Assembly: GCF_019320115.1 (NCBI RefSeq) | Contig: NC_089587.1 | Coordinates: 84,182,384-84,246,383, forward strand | Length of the DNA: 64,000 nt | Direction of reading: 5' to 3' | Source of the DNA: Miscanthus floridulus | Lineage: Eukaryota > Streptophyta > Magnoliopsida > Poales > Poaceae | Part shown: positions 33,695 through 45,176 of the stretch, one piece after another | Numbering within the stretch: position 1 is the first letter of the stretch | How the letters are laid out: each line of letters begins with the position of its first letter | Program-made: the position numbers and the translations under genes | The notes under the pieces: model-generated | What the model was told of the DNA's origin: nothing | Databases searched by the model: none | The model's input: the letters and a program-made list of their open reading frames with translations, nothing else

Positions 33695-33970
33695 GATTTC
33701 TCCAAATCGTCGAACACGATTTCTCCAAATCATTGAACATGTTTTCTCCAAATCGCTAAATACGATTTCTCCAAATCGCTGAACACGTTTTCTCCAAATC
33801 GCCAAACATGTTTTCTCCAAATTGCCGAATATGTTTTCTCCAAATTGCCGAACACGTTTTCTCCAAATTGTTGAACACGTTGTCTCCAAATCGCCGAACA
33901 CGATTTCTCCAAATCACCAAACATGATTTCTCCAAATCGCCAAACACGATTTCCCCAAATCGCCAAACAT
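33695..33970 (+). repeat. 23-bp tandem repeat, 12 units, in the Tat element
   Basis: Twelve consecutive 23-bp units of the type GATTTCTCCAAATCGCCGAACAC start at 33695, 33718, 33741, 33764 and so on every 23 bases to 33948, with no change of period. Units differ by a few substitutions (G/A at the start, TCG/TTG in the middle). Because 23 is not a multiple of three, open frames across the array are artefacts. Confidence 0.95.
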
Positions 33971-34025
33971 TTTTTGATCAAAGAGCAACTTGCTTTCTTT
34001 TTTCTGATCTCTTCGGAGACGACCC

Positions 34026-34440
34026 AGTCTCTGATTTCTTCCTACACGTGCTATGGGCCCCGTGCTCTACGTTATGGGTGGTCGGCTATGGTCCCTTGGT
34101 CACACCTGTTTTTCCTACATGTCTACGGGCTCCGCGCTCAATGTTAAGGACTATGGGTCAGCCTAGGCCGAGAGTTCAACACAGGACTACTTGCTTGTAC
34201 TCTGTCTATACGATCTATATCTTCAAGTTATTTCGATAACCACCGAGCAGTACACGTTCCGCTTTTTTCTTTCTATGGAGAAGACCTAGTCTCTGATCTC
34301 TCCCTACACGTGCTACGGGCTTCGCGCTCTATGTTATGGGTGGTCGGCTGCGGTTCCTTAGTCACGCCTATTCTTCCTACACATGCACGGGCTCCGTGCT
34401 CGACATCATGGACTATGGGCTAGCTGAGGCCATGGGGGTC
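34026..34440 (+). repeat. Imperfect 262-bp tandem duplication in the Tat 3' region
   Basis: AGTCTCTGATTTCTTCCTAC at 34026 recurs as AGTCTCTGATCTCTCCCTAC at 34288. The following 150 bases stay alignable (CACGTGCTA, GGTGGTCGGCT, CTCGACATCATGG-type words). The copies are diverged. Confidence 0.7.
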
Positions 34441-34644
34441 AGTAGTGAACTAACTGCTCGGACTCTACTTACACTCCGTATAAATACCTTATGGTCATAA
34501 TTACGAAGATTTTTTTCACCAAAATACAATCTGACTGCATACACATGCACTTTATAACAGTTATCATCTGTATAAGTATTTTCCATGCTTTTGCGCATTC
34601 TAACTATACTGTCCATAAATTACATATGATATCTACTAAGGAGA

Positions 34645-37600
34645 TCATTGTGCTTCGCTACTACCGCCAGTCTCTCCGAACAGGTCTATATCGCTGGCCA
34701 ACTTTTTTGCCGCATCTTCCACCTCATCCTCCAGCCGCTGGGACTCCACTTCGCTCAGCCCCTCGGCATACCCACCCCCTATCGCCTCAAGGTCAGTGGC
34801 TGGATAGTGGGACCGAACAATAGCAAGGGTGTGGGTAGCAGCGGTAATAACGGCGTCGCGGTTGAAGCTCTTGAAGCTTTCCCATGCCGTCTTGCATCTT
34901 TCGATGATGATGTCCGAGCGCGGTGGCCTACCATCGGGTTGAGGAGCAGTTTTTGGTTCAACACAGTCGAGCACTGGGTTGATTCCGACAACTATGGCGT
35001 CAAATTTGTTCCTCTAGGACCGGGCTTCTTGCTCTAGCACATCAAACTGTGCCTTGACCCTCTAACGATAGTCTGAATGCATTTTGAAGTTCCATCAGGC
35101 AAGACAATTGCTATAGCAGAAAACCCAACTAGGGGGTACTTACCGTTAAGCTCCTCGATCAGTTTGTTCGCTCTCCCTGTCTCCTTCGTTTTCTCCTCTC
35201 GGAGTTGCTTGAGGGCCTGGCGTAGTTGGCCGAGCACCACGTCTTGTTCTACAAGTATATCATTCATCACCAAAAGTACTTGTATCTAACTATGCGAGGC
35301 ATTCTTGTGGATCATACGTACCTTTCTTCTCCTTAGAGATTTTCTGCAGCTTTTCCAACTGCTCGAAAGCATCTTTAAGTTGTGTAGAGGCAGTGGTCAG
35401 CTGCTCGGACTTGCTCCAAAGTTGTTCTTTCATAGTCACCAGGTGCTCAGACAGGACCCCCTTCTGGTATTCTAGGTCCCGCACGTTGGTCTCAACAAGG
35501 TCTCGCTCACGCTGGGCCCTTTGAATATTCTTCTCCGAATGGTTCATCGCCTCCTTGAGTTTTTGTTCTCCTCGGCGAGGGGCTCCATCCTCTTAATCAG
35601 CTGGTAACGGTGCTCGGTAGTGCGAGTTATCCCCTAGAAATGAACAATGACAATGACAGAAGGACACCACATATGTCAACGAAGAATATTTGGGATTCAA
35701 TATTAACCTTGATTTGTTTTACTACTCCGCTAAGGGTGGATTTCAGCCTCCTCATTTCTCTAGGGGTGTCCTCTTCCTCAACAACTACCACTTCATCACC
35801 GCGCTTGTGAAGGATTCGGATGGATTGGGTTCGAGGCTCATCACGAATGATCTCCTCCACCTCATCCTCCTCTTCCACAGCAGTAGGGGTCACCGCAGGG
35901 GGGCTCTATGGCCGGACAGTGGGTCTAAGCATGACCAACGACCCCTCAGGGGGCACCGTTAGCTCCTCAGGCACCCTTGGCCTCGTTGACTTAGATTCTG
36001 TTGCTTCACTGGCAACTCTAGTTTCAGCTCTCAAGGGTCCGGTGCTACCCGTTGTTGCTTCAGGCATTGTCACCAAGCCAGCCTTTGCTGATGCCGGCCC
36101 CTTGCTGTCTCTAGCTCCACCCACAGCGGTTGTTGATTTTTCCACCGACTACCGAGCACAAGGGGACCCTGACATAGGGGTGGCAGGTGTTACCTCTGCC
36201 TTGGGGTCAGCTCGAGGTTGCTTGTTAGTATGGGCGGGTGATTTTGGATCCTCCATGTGCCTTGCACTGCATCAGAACATTTGGTCAATCACCCAAATAG
36301 CTATGATCAAATAGCAAAACAACACCAATGTGAGGATACTTACCATTTGGTCTATCGATGTACTTTTTTGAATTGGCAAGGTCTGTTTGAGCCCCCAGGT
36401 GCGGCCATGGGGTCGACCCCCATACTCTCGGGTGGAGGTCTGTCCTCCTCTACAGTCGGCCTTTGCTCCACCTGTTGTTCTAGCGTTTGCTCCACCTATG
36501 CCACTAGGTTTAACTCCACCTAATGCTTGGGGACTCCCATTGCTTGCTCCGCAGGGATTTTTGTTGCCTGCTGCATGGGGACTTCATCGCTTCCCCTTGG
36601 TTGCTCCTCCACACGTGTGCTGTGTGAAGTTGTTTGCATGCTCGGGGGAGGGGGAACTGTATTTTTGTCATCATCAGACCACTCCATCACCATGGCCCTC
36701 CACGGATGAGTGGTTTGGTCGCCACCCAGTGATATGCTGCCCGGTTTGCGAGGAGCGGCCGTCGTCGTTTTCCTTTCTTTCGGGCCAACTTGTCTGCCGC
36801 TGCCCATTTCCCCCGAGATTTCTCCAATAACGGGGAGGGGATGTGTTGTGTGATCAACATCCAAATCTCTAGATTCTGATGAGATACCGATGGAACTTAC
36901 TTCAGGGTGTTCTATTGGTTGGACGTCCAAAGCTGGTAGCCATTCAGCTCTCGGCATGTCAGAAAAGTATACTGCTCTATCCTGTGAATGGATCTTTGCA
37001 TAAGTAAGTCAGTTCCCTACTCGGCAAATCGATAGTTTAACAATGCAGGTTAAGATGATTACCTAAGGAGGCGGGTTCATATAGTTGAAGGCCTTTGTTT
37101 CTTTTGGCCAGCTAAATGAGGCGCTGGAGGTGAATAGTTCTATGGCACGGCCTATTACTTCTTTCCTTGACAGCCACTCAGGTCTCTCCTGGGTTCCGTC
37201 GTCATCGCCCTTGTAGTCAAAAGCAGGGTAGGCCCTCTCCTTGCAAGGCTGGACATGGCACACTATGAAGCTTGTTGCCACAAGTTCACCTCTCAACTCC
37301 ACACTTTGAATCAAGTCAAGGAGTTCCTTCACTTGCTCCATGTCAACACTTCTTGGTCTCTCCGACCAGCTTCTTTGGTTCTCCAGGATATGGTGGACGT
37401 CATAGCGGACGGCCGGGTGGTTCTGTTTCATGTAAAACCACTAGGAATTCCACCCTTTTAGGGAAGTGTTCAGTGGTACGCTGATATAATCGCTGGCCAT
37501 TCCGTCCCAGAGTTGCAGATATACCCCGCTGACCACATTGGAGCCGCTGCCGCCTTTCTTCTTTAACCAAAATAAGTGTCTAAACATGTTGAAGTGTGGG

Positions 37601-37977
37601 AGAATCCCAAGAAATGCCTCACAGAAGTGAATAAAGATCGAAATGTGCAGGATGGTGTTAGGGTGGAGATTGCACAGACTAATCGACCAAAATACCAACA
37701 GATCTCATAGGAAAGGATGAACAGGGAACCCCAATCCATGCCAGAAATAATCTTCAAAGACTATAACTTCATTGGTGTTAGGCATTGCAAAGGGCTCACC
37801 ACTGGCTGGCCGCCATCCTGCGGTGACGCGGTCAGGAAGCACGCCCGTTGTCACCATCCTTTTGAGCTCCGCTTCTCCAGTGCGCGACGGCGTCTACTCT
37901 TCATCGCGACTAGCTCTGCTTCCTGCCTTCTTTGGGCTTGTTTTCTTTGGGTTCACAGCTCTCCTCTTCGGTGCCAT
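34645..37977 (-). pseudogene. Six-exon antisense gene inside the Tat element
   Basis: On the strand opposite to the element's genes, six exons can be joined with GT-AG introns: 37977-37063, 36981-36344, 36266-35708, 35633-35322, 35248-35144 and 35061-34645. Frame holds across the first three junctions and the fourth (exon 4 to 5). Exon 4 has one internal frameshift and the last junction is out of frame. The first exon (MAPKRRAVNPKKTSP...) carries a domain with CEAFLGILPHFNMFRHLFWL, which I believe is the plant putative gypsy-type transposon family (Transposase_28). Exon 3 is acidic with DEVEEIIRDEP. Exons 4-5 are a coiled coil (ERDLVETNVRDLEYQKG...). Several CAG-to-TAG-like stops occur, two directly before possible donors. 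The molecular role is unknown. Confidence 0.7.
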
Positions 37978-38384
37978 CACTCAGATCTGGATGCGGTCTA
38001 GCATCGGCAACGTATGTGGCTATGAATCTAGAGGTGTGGTGGCTAAGGTGGAAGATGAAATGACGAAGTGGCAAAGGTGGGAGAATGGGGGGGGGCGACG
38101 ATACTGTTATAAAGCACTTTCCCCACTTTTACAACTCAAGGGTTTTTGGGAAACCGTTCCCGCGATCTGCGCCGCTCTGAATTCTCCAATGCAGCTTAAT
38201 GGGCCGTTACCAAGATTTTTGCGCAACCTCAACCCACGTCGCTCGTTTGTTGGTACCGTCAGTTGCTCCTCGCTGAAATTTTGCCGACTACTCCGCCATT
38301 TATTAAGGCTAATTAACCGACACTGTACAGCCTTTACTATGGTTTTTTTCTCCATGATTTGATTTTTCCGATAACTCCGCCTGC

Positions 38385-38755
38385 AGCATGGGGACTGGTA
38401 GCCTGCTCCATCTTTATTTGTTTTTCTGTTTCTGACCCTTGCACCACATGACTGCATCACCTACTGTCAGGCTTGGAGACTAAGTGGGCACACTTCACCT
38501 TGCGATGAATGTGCTTTGTCTTTTTCTGGGACACACCCGGGGACTGGCTTCCTACTCGGCTGGTTTTCTACTGTTCTTCAATTTTCTGACCCTGGCACCA
38601 AATGACTACATCATCTGCTGTCAGGCTTGGGGCCTAAGTGGGCACACTTCACCTCACGGTGAGTGTGCGGGGTTTTTTCTCGAAGACTATATGCCTATAG
38701 AGGAAGATTGACTCCAACAAGTTTGTTCAGATTCTAAGTGGGCACACTTGGTCCT
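38385..38755 (+). repeat. Degenerate ~154-bp tandem units near the Tat 3' end
   Basis: CTGTCAGGCTTGG occurs at 38464 and 38618, with CTAAGTGGGCACACTTCACC following in both. A third partial unit (TAAGTGGGCACACTTGG) is near 38735. The flanking TTTTCTG...GACC..GCACCA..ATGACT words repeat too. Confidence 0.7.
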
Positions 38756-38825
38756 CTACAAATAAATTTTTGATTCTAAACTTGAGCTCCTTACACCCTT
38801 ATGGAAAGCCATACTTTGGTCACTC

Positions 38826-38940
38826 TGCTCGACGATGATTCACGATGCTCGGCAACATGTCGCCCTGCTCGGCGATAGATTGTGCTGCTTGGCAATGGTT
38901 CACACTGCTCGGCAACGGCTCATGTTGCTTGGTAGTTCAG
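38826..38940 (+). repeat. Short TGCTCGGCAAC-type repeat run
   Basis: The words CTGCTCGACGATGATTCAC, GCTCGGCAACATG, CTGCTCGGCGATAG, CTGCTTGGCAATGGTTCAC, CTGCTCGGCAACGGCTCA and TTGCTTGGTAG follow each other at 17-30-bp spacing. Confidence 0.65.
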
Positions 38941-39027
38941 CATGGTGGTAGGACCATAAGCTTGACTGCTCGATGTTGTTTGCACCTGTTTGGACAAGCT
39001 TAAGACGACATTGCACAACGGGTACAA

Positions 39028-39044
39028 GGCGCTTGGGGACTAGC
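39028..39044 (+). other. Tat element polypurine tract region
   Basis: GGCGCTTGGGGACTAGC directly precedes the 3' LTR TG. The G-rich core is the likely plus-strand primer. Confidence 0.5.
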
Positions 39045-39517
39045 TGTGGGGTGTATGACCCCGGATACCCATAGCAGACCACATGGGCTATGCCCCTAGG
39101 GGTGGCCCAGCCCACAAGAAGAAGCCTTGCGAGGCATGACTCTGCTCGGCACCTTCCACAAGACATTGGGAAGATATCCTAAAGATATTACGAGATCTGT
39201 TAGGATATGTATGATCCCAAGATTCCTGTAATCAGTTATTACTTTCCGGTTATCTCTTAGATCTAACCGACTTGTAACCCTACTTCTCAGACTATATAAA
39301 GTGGGTAGGGACCCCCTCTAAAATCACGGCATATCATATGATAGCTAATACAAACCAACAGGCCATAGGAGTAGGGTATTACGTCATACTGACAGCCTGA
39401 ACCTATCTAACTCGTGTGTCTCTGTTGCCTTCTCGTTCTTGATCTCGCGCTCCTCTGCCGATCAATCTACCTTTGTGGGATACCCCTCGGAGGACTGCCG
39501 ACAATATTCTGTCGACA
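39045..39517 (+). repeat. Tat element 3' LTR
   Basis: The 473-bp LTR matches 26807-27279 at about 91% by hand count and ends CTGTCGACA. ATTGC follows. Confidence 0.85.
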
Positions 39518-39522
39518 ATTGC

Positions 39523-40598
39523 TAAATCAATATACTAAGATCATTAGAAAGTCAAGAGCTAAGAATGAAAAGCTTGAAATTAAGAATGACTCTCTTTTAG
39601 CTAAATGTGACATAGCGGAAAAGGCTAGTGTTGAGCTTAGAGAAGCAAATGATGCTATGTCATCCAAACTCAAGGAGCTCAAATCTTCTAAGAAAGAGCT
39701 TAAAGAAAAACATGATAAACTTGAGAGAATACATAATGAGCTCATCACTAGCCACAATATGTTAAAAGAAGAATATACAACTCTCAAGATCAATCATGAT
39801 AATCTTGTTATCGCTCAAGAATTTTTATCCAATGAGCCACATGATGCTACTAATGATGTTGTTAAGATTGATATAGCTACATCATGTGATGATTTAATTA
39901 TTAAGAGCATTGAGCAAGGATCTGGTGGCAAAGGCAAGCAAGTAGTTGAAACTGACAACTATGATGAGTATGTCAAGTTCAAGCATGATAATGAAAAGCT
40001 CAAGAAAGATCTTGAAGAGCTCAAAACCACCAACACTATAGTGCTAGAAACTCTTGATCATGATGGTGATTTGATTCTTGAGAATGAGAAGCTCAAAGAA
40101 GAGAACAAAAAGCTTAAGGAAGAGAAAAATAATGATGCACTCAAGGAAGAGAACAAGAAGCTCAAGTTGGAGAAAGAGCATCTCAAGATTGGATTGAGCA
40201 AGTTCACAAGAGGCAAGCATCTTCAAAGTGAGCTACTAATGAACACCATCATAAAGATGGATAGAAGTGGCATTGGGTATTTGGCAAAGCAAGAGAAGAA
40301 GGCTCAAGCTCAACAACAACAACACAAGTCAAAGCCAAAGCCAAAGAGGTATTTTGAGTGTGGACAAGAAGGCCACTTTACCCATGAGTGTCAAACTCCA
40401 CCACCACAACCCTTGCCCAAGCATGCTAGACCCTTTGCTTTCAATGCTCATTACATGCTTAGAAAGGACTCTAGTGGAAAGATGAAAGTTATGTTCTTAG
40501 GACCTTCCAATAAGAATAGGCCTAAGAAAATTTAGGTAGCAAAGTCACTTGTTGAGAAAGTCAAGGGCCCTCAACAAGTTTGGGTTCCTAAAGCTTGA
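39523..40598 (+). pseudogene. gag: SIRE-plus gag, C-terminal part
   Basis: After the Tat element the gag resumes with NQYTKIIRKSRAKNEK. It runs through the coiled coil (about 39600-40200) and the second zinc knuckle (YFECGQEGHFTHEC near 40351-40392, where the first Cys is now Tyr). It ends at TGA 40596-40598 after GPQQVWVPKA. One TAG at 40533-40535 interrupts RPKKI*VAKSL. It matches the C-terminal half of the SIRE-minus gag. Confidence 0.85.
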
Positions 40599-40612
40599 TC
40601 TCTTGTGTGTAG

Positions 40613-43600
40613 GTGAACTACAAGACCGGTGGAAGTCATTGAGTAATTAATAGTGGTTGCACACAACATATGACCGGTGATCCTCATATGTTCACCTCAC
40701 TAGACGAAGAAGTAGATGGCCAAGAAAGAATTACATTTGGAGATAATTCAAAGGGCAAAGTCAAGGGATTGGGCAAAGTGGCAATATCAAATGATCACTC
40801 TATTTCAAATGTGCTATATGTTGCTTCTTTGAGTTTCAACTTGCTATCCATTGGATAATTTTGTGATCTTGGCTTCCAATGCCTGTTTACCGAGAAGGAA
40901 GTTGTTGTATCTAAGAAGGATGATGATCAAGTGATATTCAAGGGATTTAGATACAACAACCTATATTTAGTAGACTTCTCCTCCGAAGATGCTAATTTGA
41001 AGACATGTCTATTCACCAAAACAACACTTGGGTGGCTATGGCATAGAAGACTTACTCGTGTTGGGATGAGCTCACTCAAGAAGCTAATGAAGAATGATTT
41101 GGTGAGAGGGTTGAAGGATGTGAAATTTGAGAAGGACAAGCTTTATAGTGCATGTCAAGCCAGCAAACAAGTTGCAAACACTCATCCTACAAAAGCTTTC
41201 ATGTCAACAACAAGAGTGCTAGAGCTCCTTCACATGAACTTATTTGGACCAACAACATACAAGAGTTTGGGAGGAAATCTTTATTGTCTTGTGATTGTTG
41301 ATGACTACTCAAGATACACATGGGTGTTCTTCCTTCATGATAAATCCAAAGTTGCATCATGCTTCAAGAAGTTTTCCAAGAGAGCACAAAATGAGTTTGA
41401 AGTAAAGCTCAAGAAGATTAGAAGCAACAATGGAAAAAAAATTTGGCAACACAAATATTGAATCCTATTGTGATGAAGTTAGGATCAAGCATGAGGTCTC
41501 TGCAACATATGCTCCTCAAGAAAATGGTGTAGTTGAGAGAAAGAATCAGACATAAATCACACTAGCAAGAACAATGCTTGATGAGTACAACACACCCAAA
41601 GCTCTATGGGTGGAAGCTATCAACACCACATGCTATGCATCCAACCGCCTATTACTTCAAAAGTTTCTTGGCAAGACACCTTATGTATTGCTCAATGGGA
41701 AGAAGCCAGACGTCTGCTTTAGGGTGTTTGGTTGCAAATGCTACATCTACAAGAAGCGGCAACATCTAGGGAAGTTATAAAGATGTTGTGATATTAGTTT
41801 TCTTGTTGGTTACTCATCAAAGTCCAAAGCATATCGAGTATTTAATCATGCCACCGACTTGGTTGAAGAAACATATGATGTGGAATTTGATGAATCTAAT
41901 GGCTCCCAAGGAGCACATGAGAATCTTGATGATGTAGGTGATGAACCATTGAGGGAGGCCATGAAGAATATTCTAGTTGGAGACATCAAGCCACAAGATG
42001 ATGAAGATGATGTACAAGTGATTAATCCACCTTCTTCATCAAATGTGCCACAAGATGTTGATAAAGATGGGAGAGTAGAAAATAAAGATACTTATGTCTC
42101 TCATGAGCAAATGGTTACACAAGCACAAGATGTTGTTGCTCCACAACCTCCCCCTCAAGTGGTTGATAGAAGAAATTCACCTCTACTACAAGCTCATCTA
42201 CAAGATCTCATCATAGGGAGTCCATCAAAGGGTGTAATGACTCAATCTCAAAAACTTGCTTCATTTATTGAATATTACTCTTTTATCTCTTGTTTTAAGC
42301 CTATCAAGGTAGAAGAAGCTCTTCAAGATTCAGATTGGATAAATGCCATGCATGAAGAGTTGAACAACTTCGTCCGCAATGAAGTTTGGACTCTTGAAGA
42401 GCGACCACAAGGTGCAAGAGTCATTGGAACAAAGTGGGTGTTCCGCAACAAGCAAGATGATCAAGGCGTTGTTGTGAGGAACAAGGCAAGACTAGTTGCA
42501 AATGGGTTCTCTCAAGTTGAAGGGTTGGATTTTAGAGAGACCTTTGCACTGGTTGCAAGACTAGAAGCCATTCGTATCCTCCTTGCATATGCATCACATC
42601 ATGAAATGAAACTATATTGAAAAGTGCATTTTTAAATGGCTTTATAAATGAACTAGTCTATGTTAATCAACCTCCTAGGTTTGAAGACCCTAGATATCCT
42701 AATCATGTTTATAGGTTGTCCAAGACGTTATATGGGCATAAGCAAGCCCCAAGAGCTTAGTATGAGCGTCTTTGAGATTTTCTCATTGAGAAGGGCTTCA
42801 CCATTGGGAAGGTCGACACCACACTATTCACCAAGAAGCTTGATGGATATATCTTCATTTGTCAAGTGTATGTTGATGATATCATATTTGGATCATCAAA
42901 TGAAGTTCTTGCAAAGAGTTTGGTGAATTGATGTCGAAGGAGTTCGAGATGTCAATGATTGGAGAACTTACATTCTTTCTTGGTTTTCAAGTCAAGCAAA
43001 TGAGAGAAGGGATTTTCATCTCTCAAGAAAAGTATACCAAGAATCTTCTTAAGAGGTTTAATATGGATGAATGTAAGACAATCAAGACACCAATGCCATC
43101 TAATAGACATCTCGACCTAGATAAGAGAGGTAAAACAGTTGATCAAACTCTCTACCGCTCTATGATTGGTAGCTTATTATATTTAACAGCATCTAGGTTT
43201 GACATCATGTTTAGTGTGTATATGTGTGCTAGATTTCAAGCTAATCCTAAGGAAGCTCATTTGATTGCCGTTAAAAGAATCCTTAGGTATCTTAAGCACA
43301 CACCAAGCATTGGCCTTTGGTATCCTAAAGGAGCTAGATTTGAATTAGTTGGCTATTCCAATTCGGATTATGCCAGTTGCAAAGTTGATAGAAAAAGCAC
43401 ATCCAGAGGGTGCTATTTGCTTGGTAGATCACTTGTGTCTTGGTCCTCCAAGAAAAAAATAGTGTGGCTTTGTCCACCGCCGAAGCAAAATATATTGCCG
43501 CAGGTGCTTGTTGTGTACAAATACTTTACATGAAGCAAACTTTGCTAGACTATGGTGTAGTTCTAGAAAAGGTACCTCTTTTGTGTGACAATGAGAGTGC

Positions 43601-43826
43601 GGTAAAACTTGCTAATAATCCGGTTCAACACTCTTGCACCAAGCACATAGATATCCATCATCACTTTCTTAGAGATCATGTTGCTAAGAATGATATTTCA
43701 TTACAAGATGTAAGGACCGAGGATTAATTGGCGCATATCTTCACTAAACCGCTAGATGAGGCAAAATTTTGTCGGTTGAGGAATGAGCTCAATGTGCTTG
43801 ATTTTAGCAACTTCACTAGAAAATAA
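40613..43826 (+). pseudogene. pol: SIRE-plus pol, decayed
   Basis: This has the same domain order as the SIRE-minus pol. The protease motif is NSGCTQHMTG (Asp to Asn). The pre-integrase zinc region, integrase core (LHMNLFGP, again Asp to Asn; then SNNGKK), reverse transcriptase with [11 protein letters not shown] (about 42868-42900) and RNase H ending LDFSNFTRK at 43826 follow. There are frameshifts near 41440, 41710, 42620, 42900 and 43450 and many stops. Loss of catalytic aspartates plus frameshifts make it clearly inactive. Confidence 0.85.
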
Positions 43827-44216
43827 GCTTGTGTTGTCCCTTGCATTGCATTGTAATATACAACATGTTTACTTTGTGGTAAAGCACTTAGGGCTTGTCT
43901 AACATGGTTAAGATAACCGCCATAAAACGTGTGAAGAAGCTTAACCTTGGATCAAAGTCGACAAGCAACTAGAATTACTTTCAAGTATTGCATTGCATAT
44001 GCATGAATGTTGTTTTGTCATTTCTCTTCAATAGCCCTTTTATTGCCTATTTTCTTAAAAAGAATTATAGCCTAAGGTAAAATACTTTGAAAAATTTGAG
44101 GGTTTGACAGAGGTCACTCACATCAGTCCTAATTGGTGTTTATTTGGGTCTTCTTGAAGTTGGGACTCTATTAGGAACAGGCAACGTGAAGGATTTTGAA
44201 GATTTGCTGAAAAAGA

Positions 44217-44520
44217 GTGACCGAACGCTGCACCGGACTTTGATGTCCATCGTCCGGTCAGTTCATAGGAGGTGAACCATTGCTGCGAAGGAGTGACCGG
44301 ACACTAGAATAGTGTTCTCCCTGCATCCAGTCAGAAGGTGATCCTATGTCTGGCCAAGCGAAGAAGAAAAAGACAGGATCGACCAGACTCTGGCTGTGTT
44401 CGGTCAGTTATGATCGGACATGTCCGGTCACGACTTGAGAGGTTTTGGACCTCTCTGGAGTCGACCGGACTCTAGATGGCAACACCTAGTCGTTGCCACC
44501 GGAGCATCTGGTCAATAGAT
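44217..44520 (+). promoter_or_regulatory. GACCGGAC-type motif cluster in the pol-env spacer (SIRE-plus)
   Basis: GACCGGAC, TCCGGTCA and decayed forms (GACCGAAC, GATCGGAC, GACCAGAC) recur at 20-60-bp spacing, about 55-360 bp upstream of the TATA-like CTATAAAAT at 44575. Confidence 0.55.
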
Positions 44521-44574
44521 ATCATGCGGGTACCGAACTCTTATTCTTTTCCTTTCCCATCATGTTGGGGGCCA

Positions 44575-44583
44575 CTATAAAAT
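44575..44583 (+). promoter_or_regulatory. TATA-like box upstream of the envelope-like gene
   Basis: CTATAAAAT lies about 55 bp after the last motif of the cluster and about 600 bp before the envelope-like ATG, mimicking the cluster-TATA order of the LTR. It is not conserved in SIRE-minus. Confidence 0.4.
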
Positions 44584-45176
44584 CGCACCGGTGCTTGACC
44601 TATTCCGCATCCACCGCAACACGCTGACATCGCTGAGCCACCGCGACCTCACTGCACCACCTGCCCACACTGCACCCCAAGTTCCAGCGCCACTGCAGCT
44701 CGACCACGCCATTGCTCCATGCACCTCGCTGCCTCCCACACCGTCGTGCCCTACTCTAGCACCGTGCCTATGCCCTAGCCACCACGCCACGCCTTCCTCC
44801 CTGCCACTGTGCTAGCACTGCCATTGCATTCTCCATGGCCAATCTACTATGCATTACCAACCCTAACCCTAATTGCTGATTTGGTGGTTCCCCACGTGTC
44901 GTTCCTCTTCTCTTTGGCTCACCAATTCATCAGGTAGCACACCCTCATTTCCAATTTCATATCTATTGCTTGCTTTCTTAGGGTTTTGTATCTCTAGATG
45001 TATATTGAAATTATTCATATATCCAATCTATTCTAACATGCAACGAGTTAGTGTTTCTGAGGTCACTTTGGCAGTTGTTAGTCAACTCAGGGCCAAGCTC
45101 ACGAGTACGCATCGAGGCCAAGCCTTGGGAATGTCAGTGACAGTTGTTTCTTGTCCAAGGCAATAGATCATTCTAG

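Larger units (their letters stand above)
26807..39517 (+). mobile_element. Tat-lineage Ty3/gypsy element
   Basis: This 12.7-kb element is flanked by ATTGT (26802-26806) and ATTGC (39518-39522), with LTRs of 473 bp each. It carries gag, protease (DGG type), reverse transcriptase, a second archaeal-type RNase H before integrase, and integrase. Then comes a 5.5-kb 3' region with tandem repeats and an antisense gene. Dual RNase H and antisense genes are known traits of the Tat lineage (Grande, Retand and relatives). All plus-strand genes have stops and frameshifts. About 42 of 473 LTR positions differ between the two ends, so it is older than SIRE-minus. Confidence 0.85.
43827..45176 (+). other. 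SIRE-plus spacer between pol and envelope-like gene
   Basis: This non-coding spacer homologous to 17246-18721 holds the GACCGGAC-type cluster (44217-44520), a TATA-like CTATAAAAT (44575-44583) and a GC-rich stretch (44590-44820). It ends in TCATTCTAG, which is acceptor-like, immediately before the envelope-like ATG at 45177. Confidence 0.6.

Noticed and set aside
33695..33970. CRISPR-like array
   Set aside because: Repeat units are contiguous with no unique spacers, and the setting is a plant retrotransposon.
33650..33981. Repetitive peptide encoded on the minus strand
   Set aside because: It is produced by the 23-bp tandem array; since 23 is not divisible by three, all frames give similar peptides, so it is not evidence of a gene.
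38107..38460. 117-codon minus-strand open frame upstream of the antisense gene
   Set aside because: It has no resemblance to the antisense exons, lies in the tandem-repeat region, and no splice donor joining it in frame was found.
44591..45166. Small host-like genes between pol and the envelope-like gene
   Set aside because: They fall within the SIRE spacer, which is low-complexity and C-rich; the homologous SIRE-minus spacer does not keep these frames.
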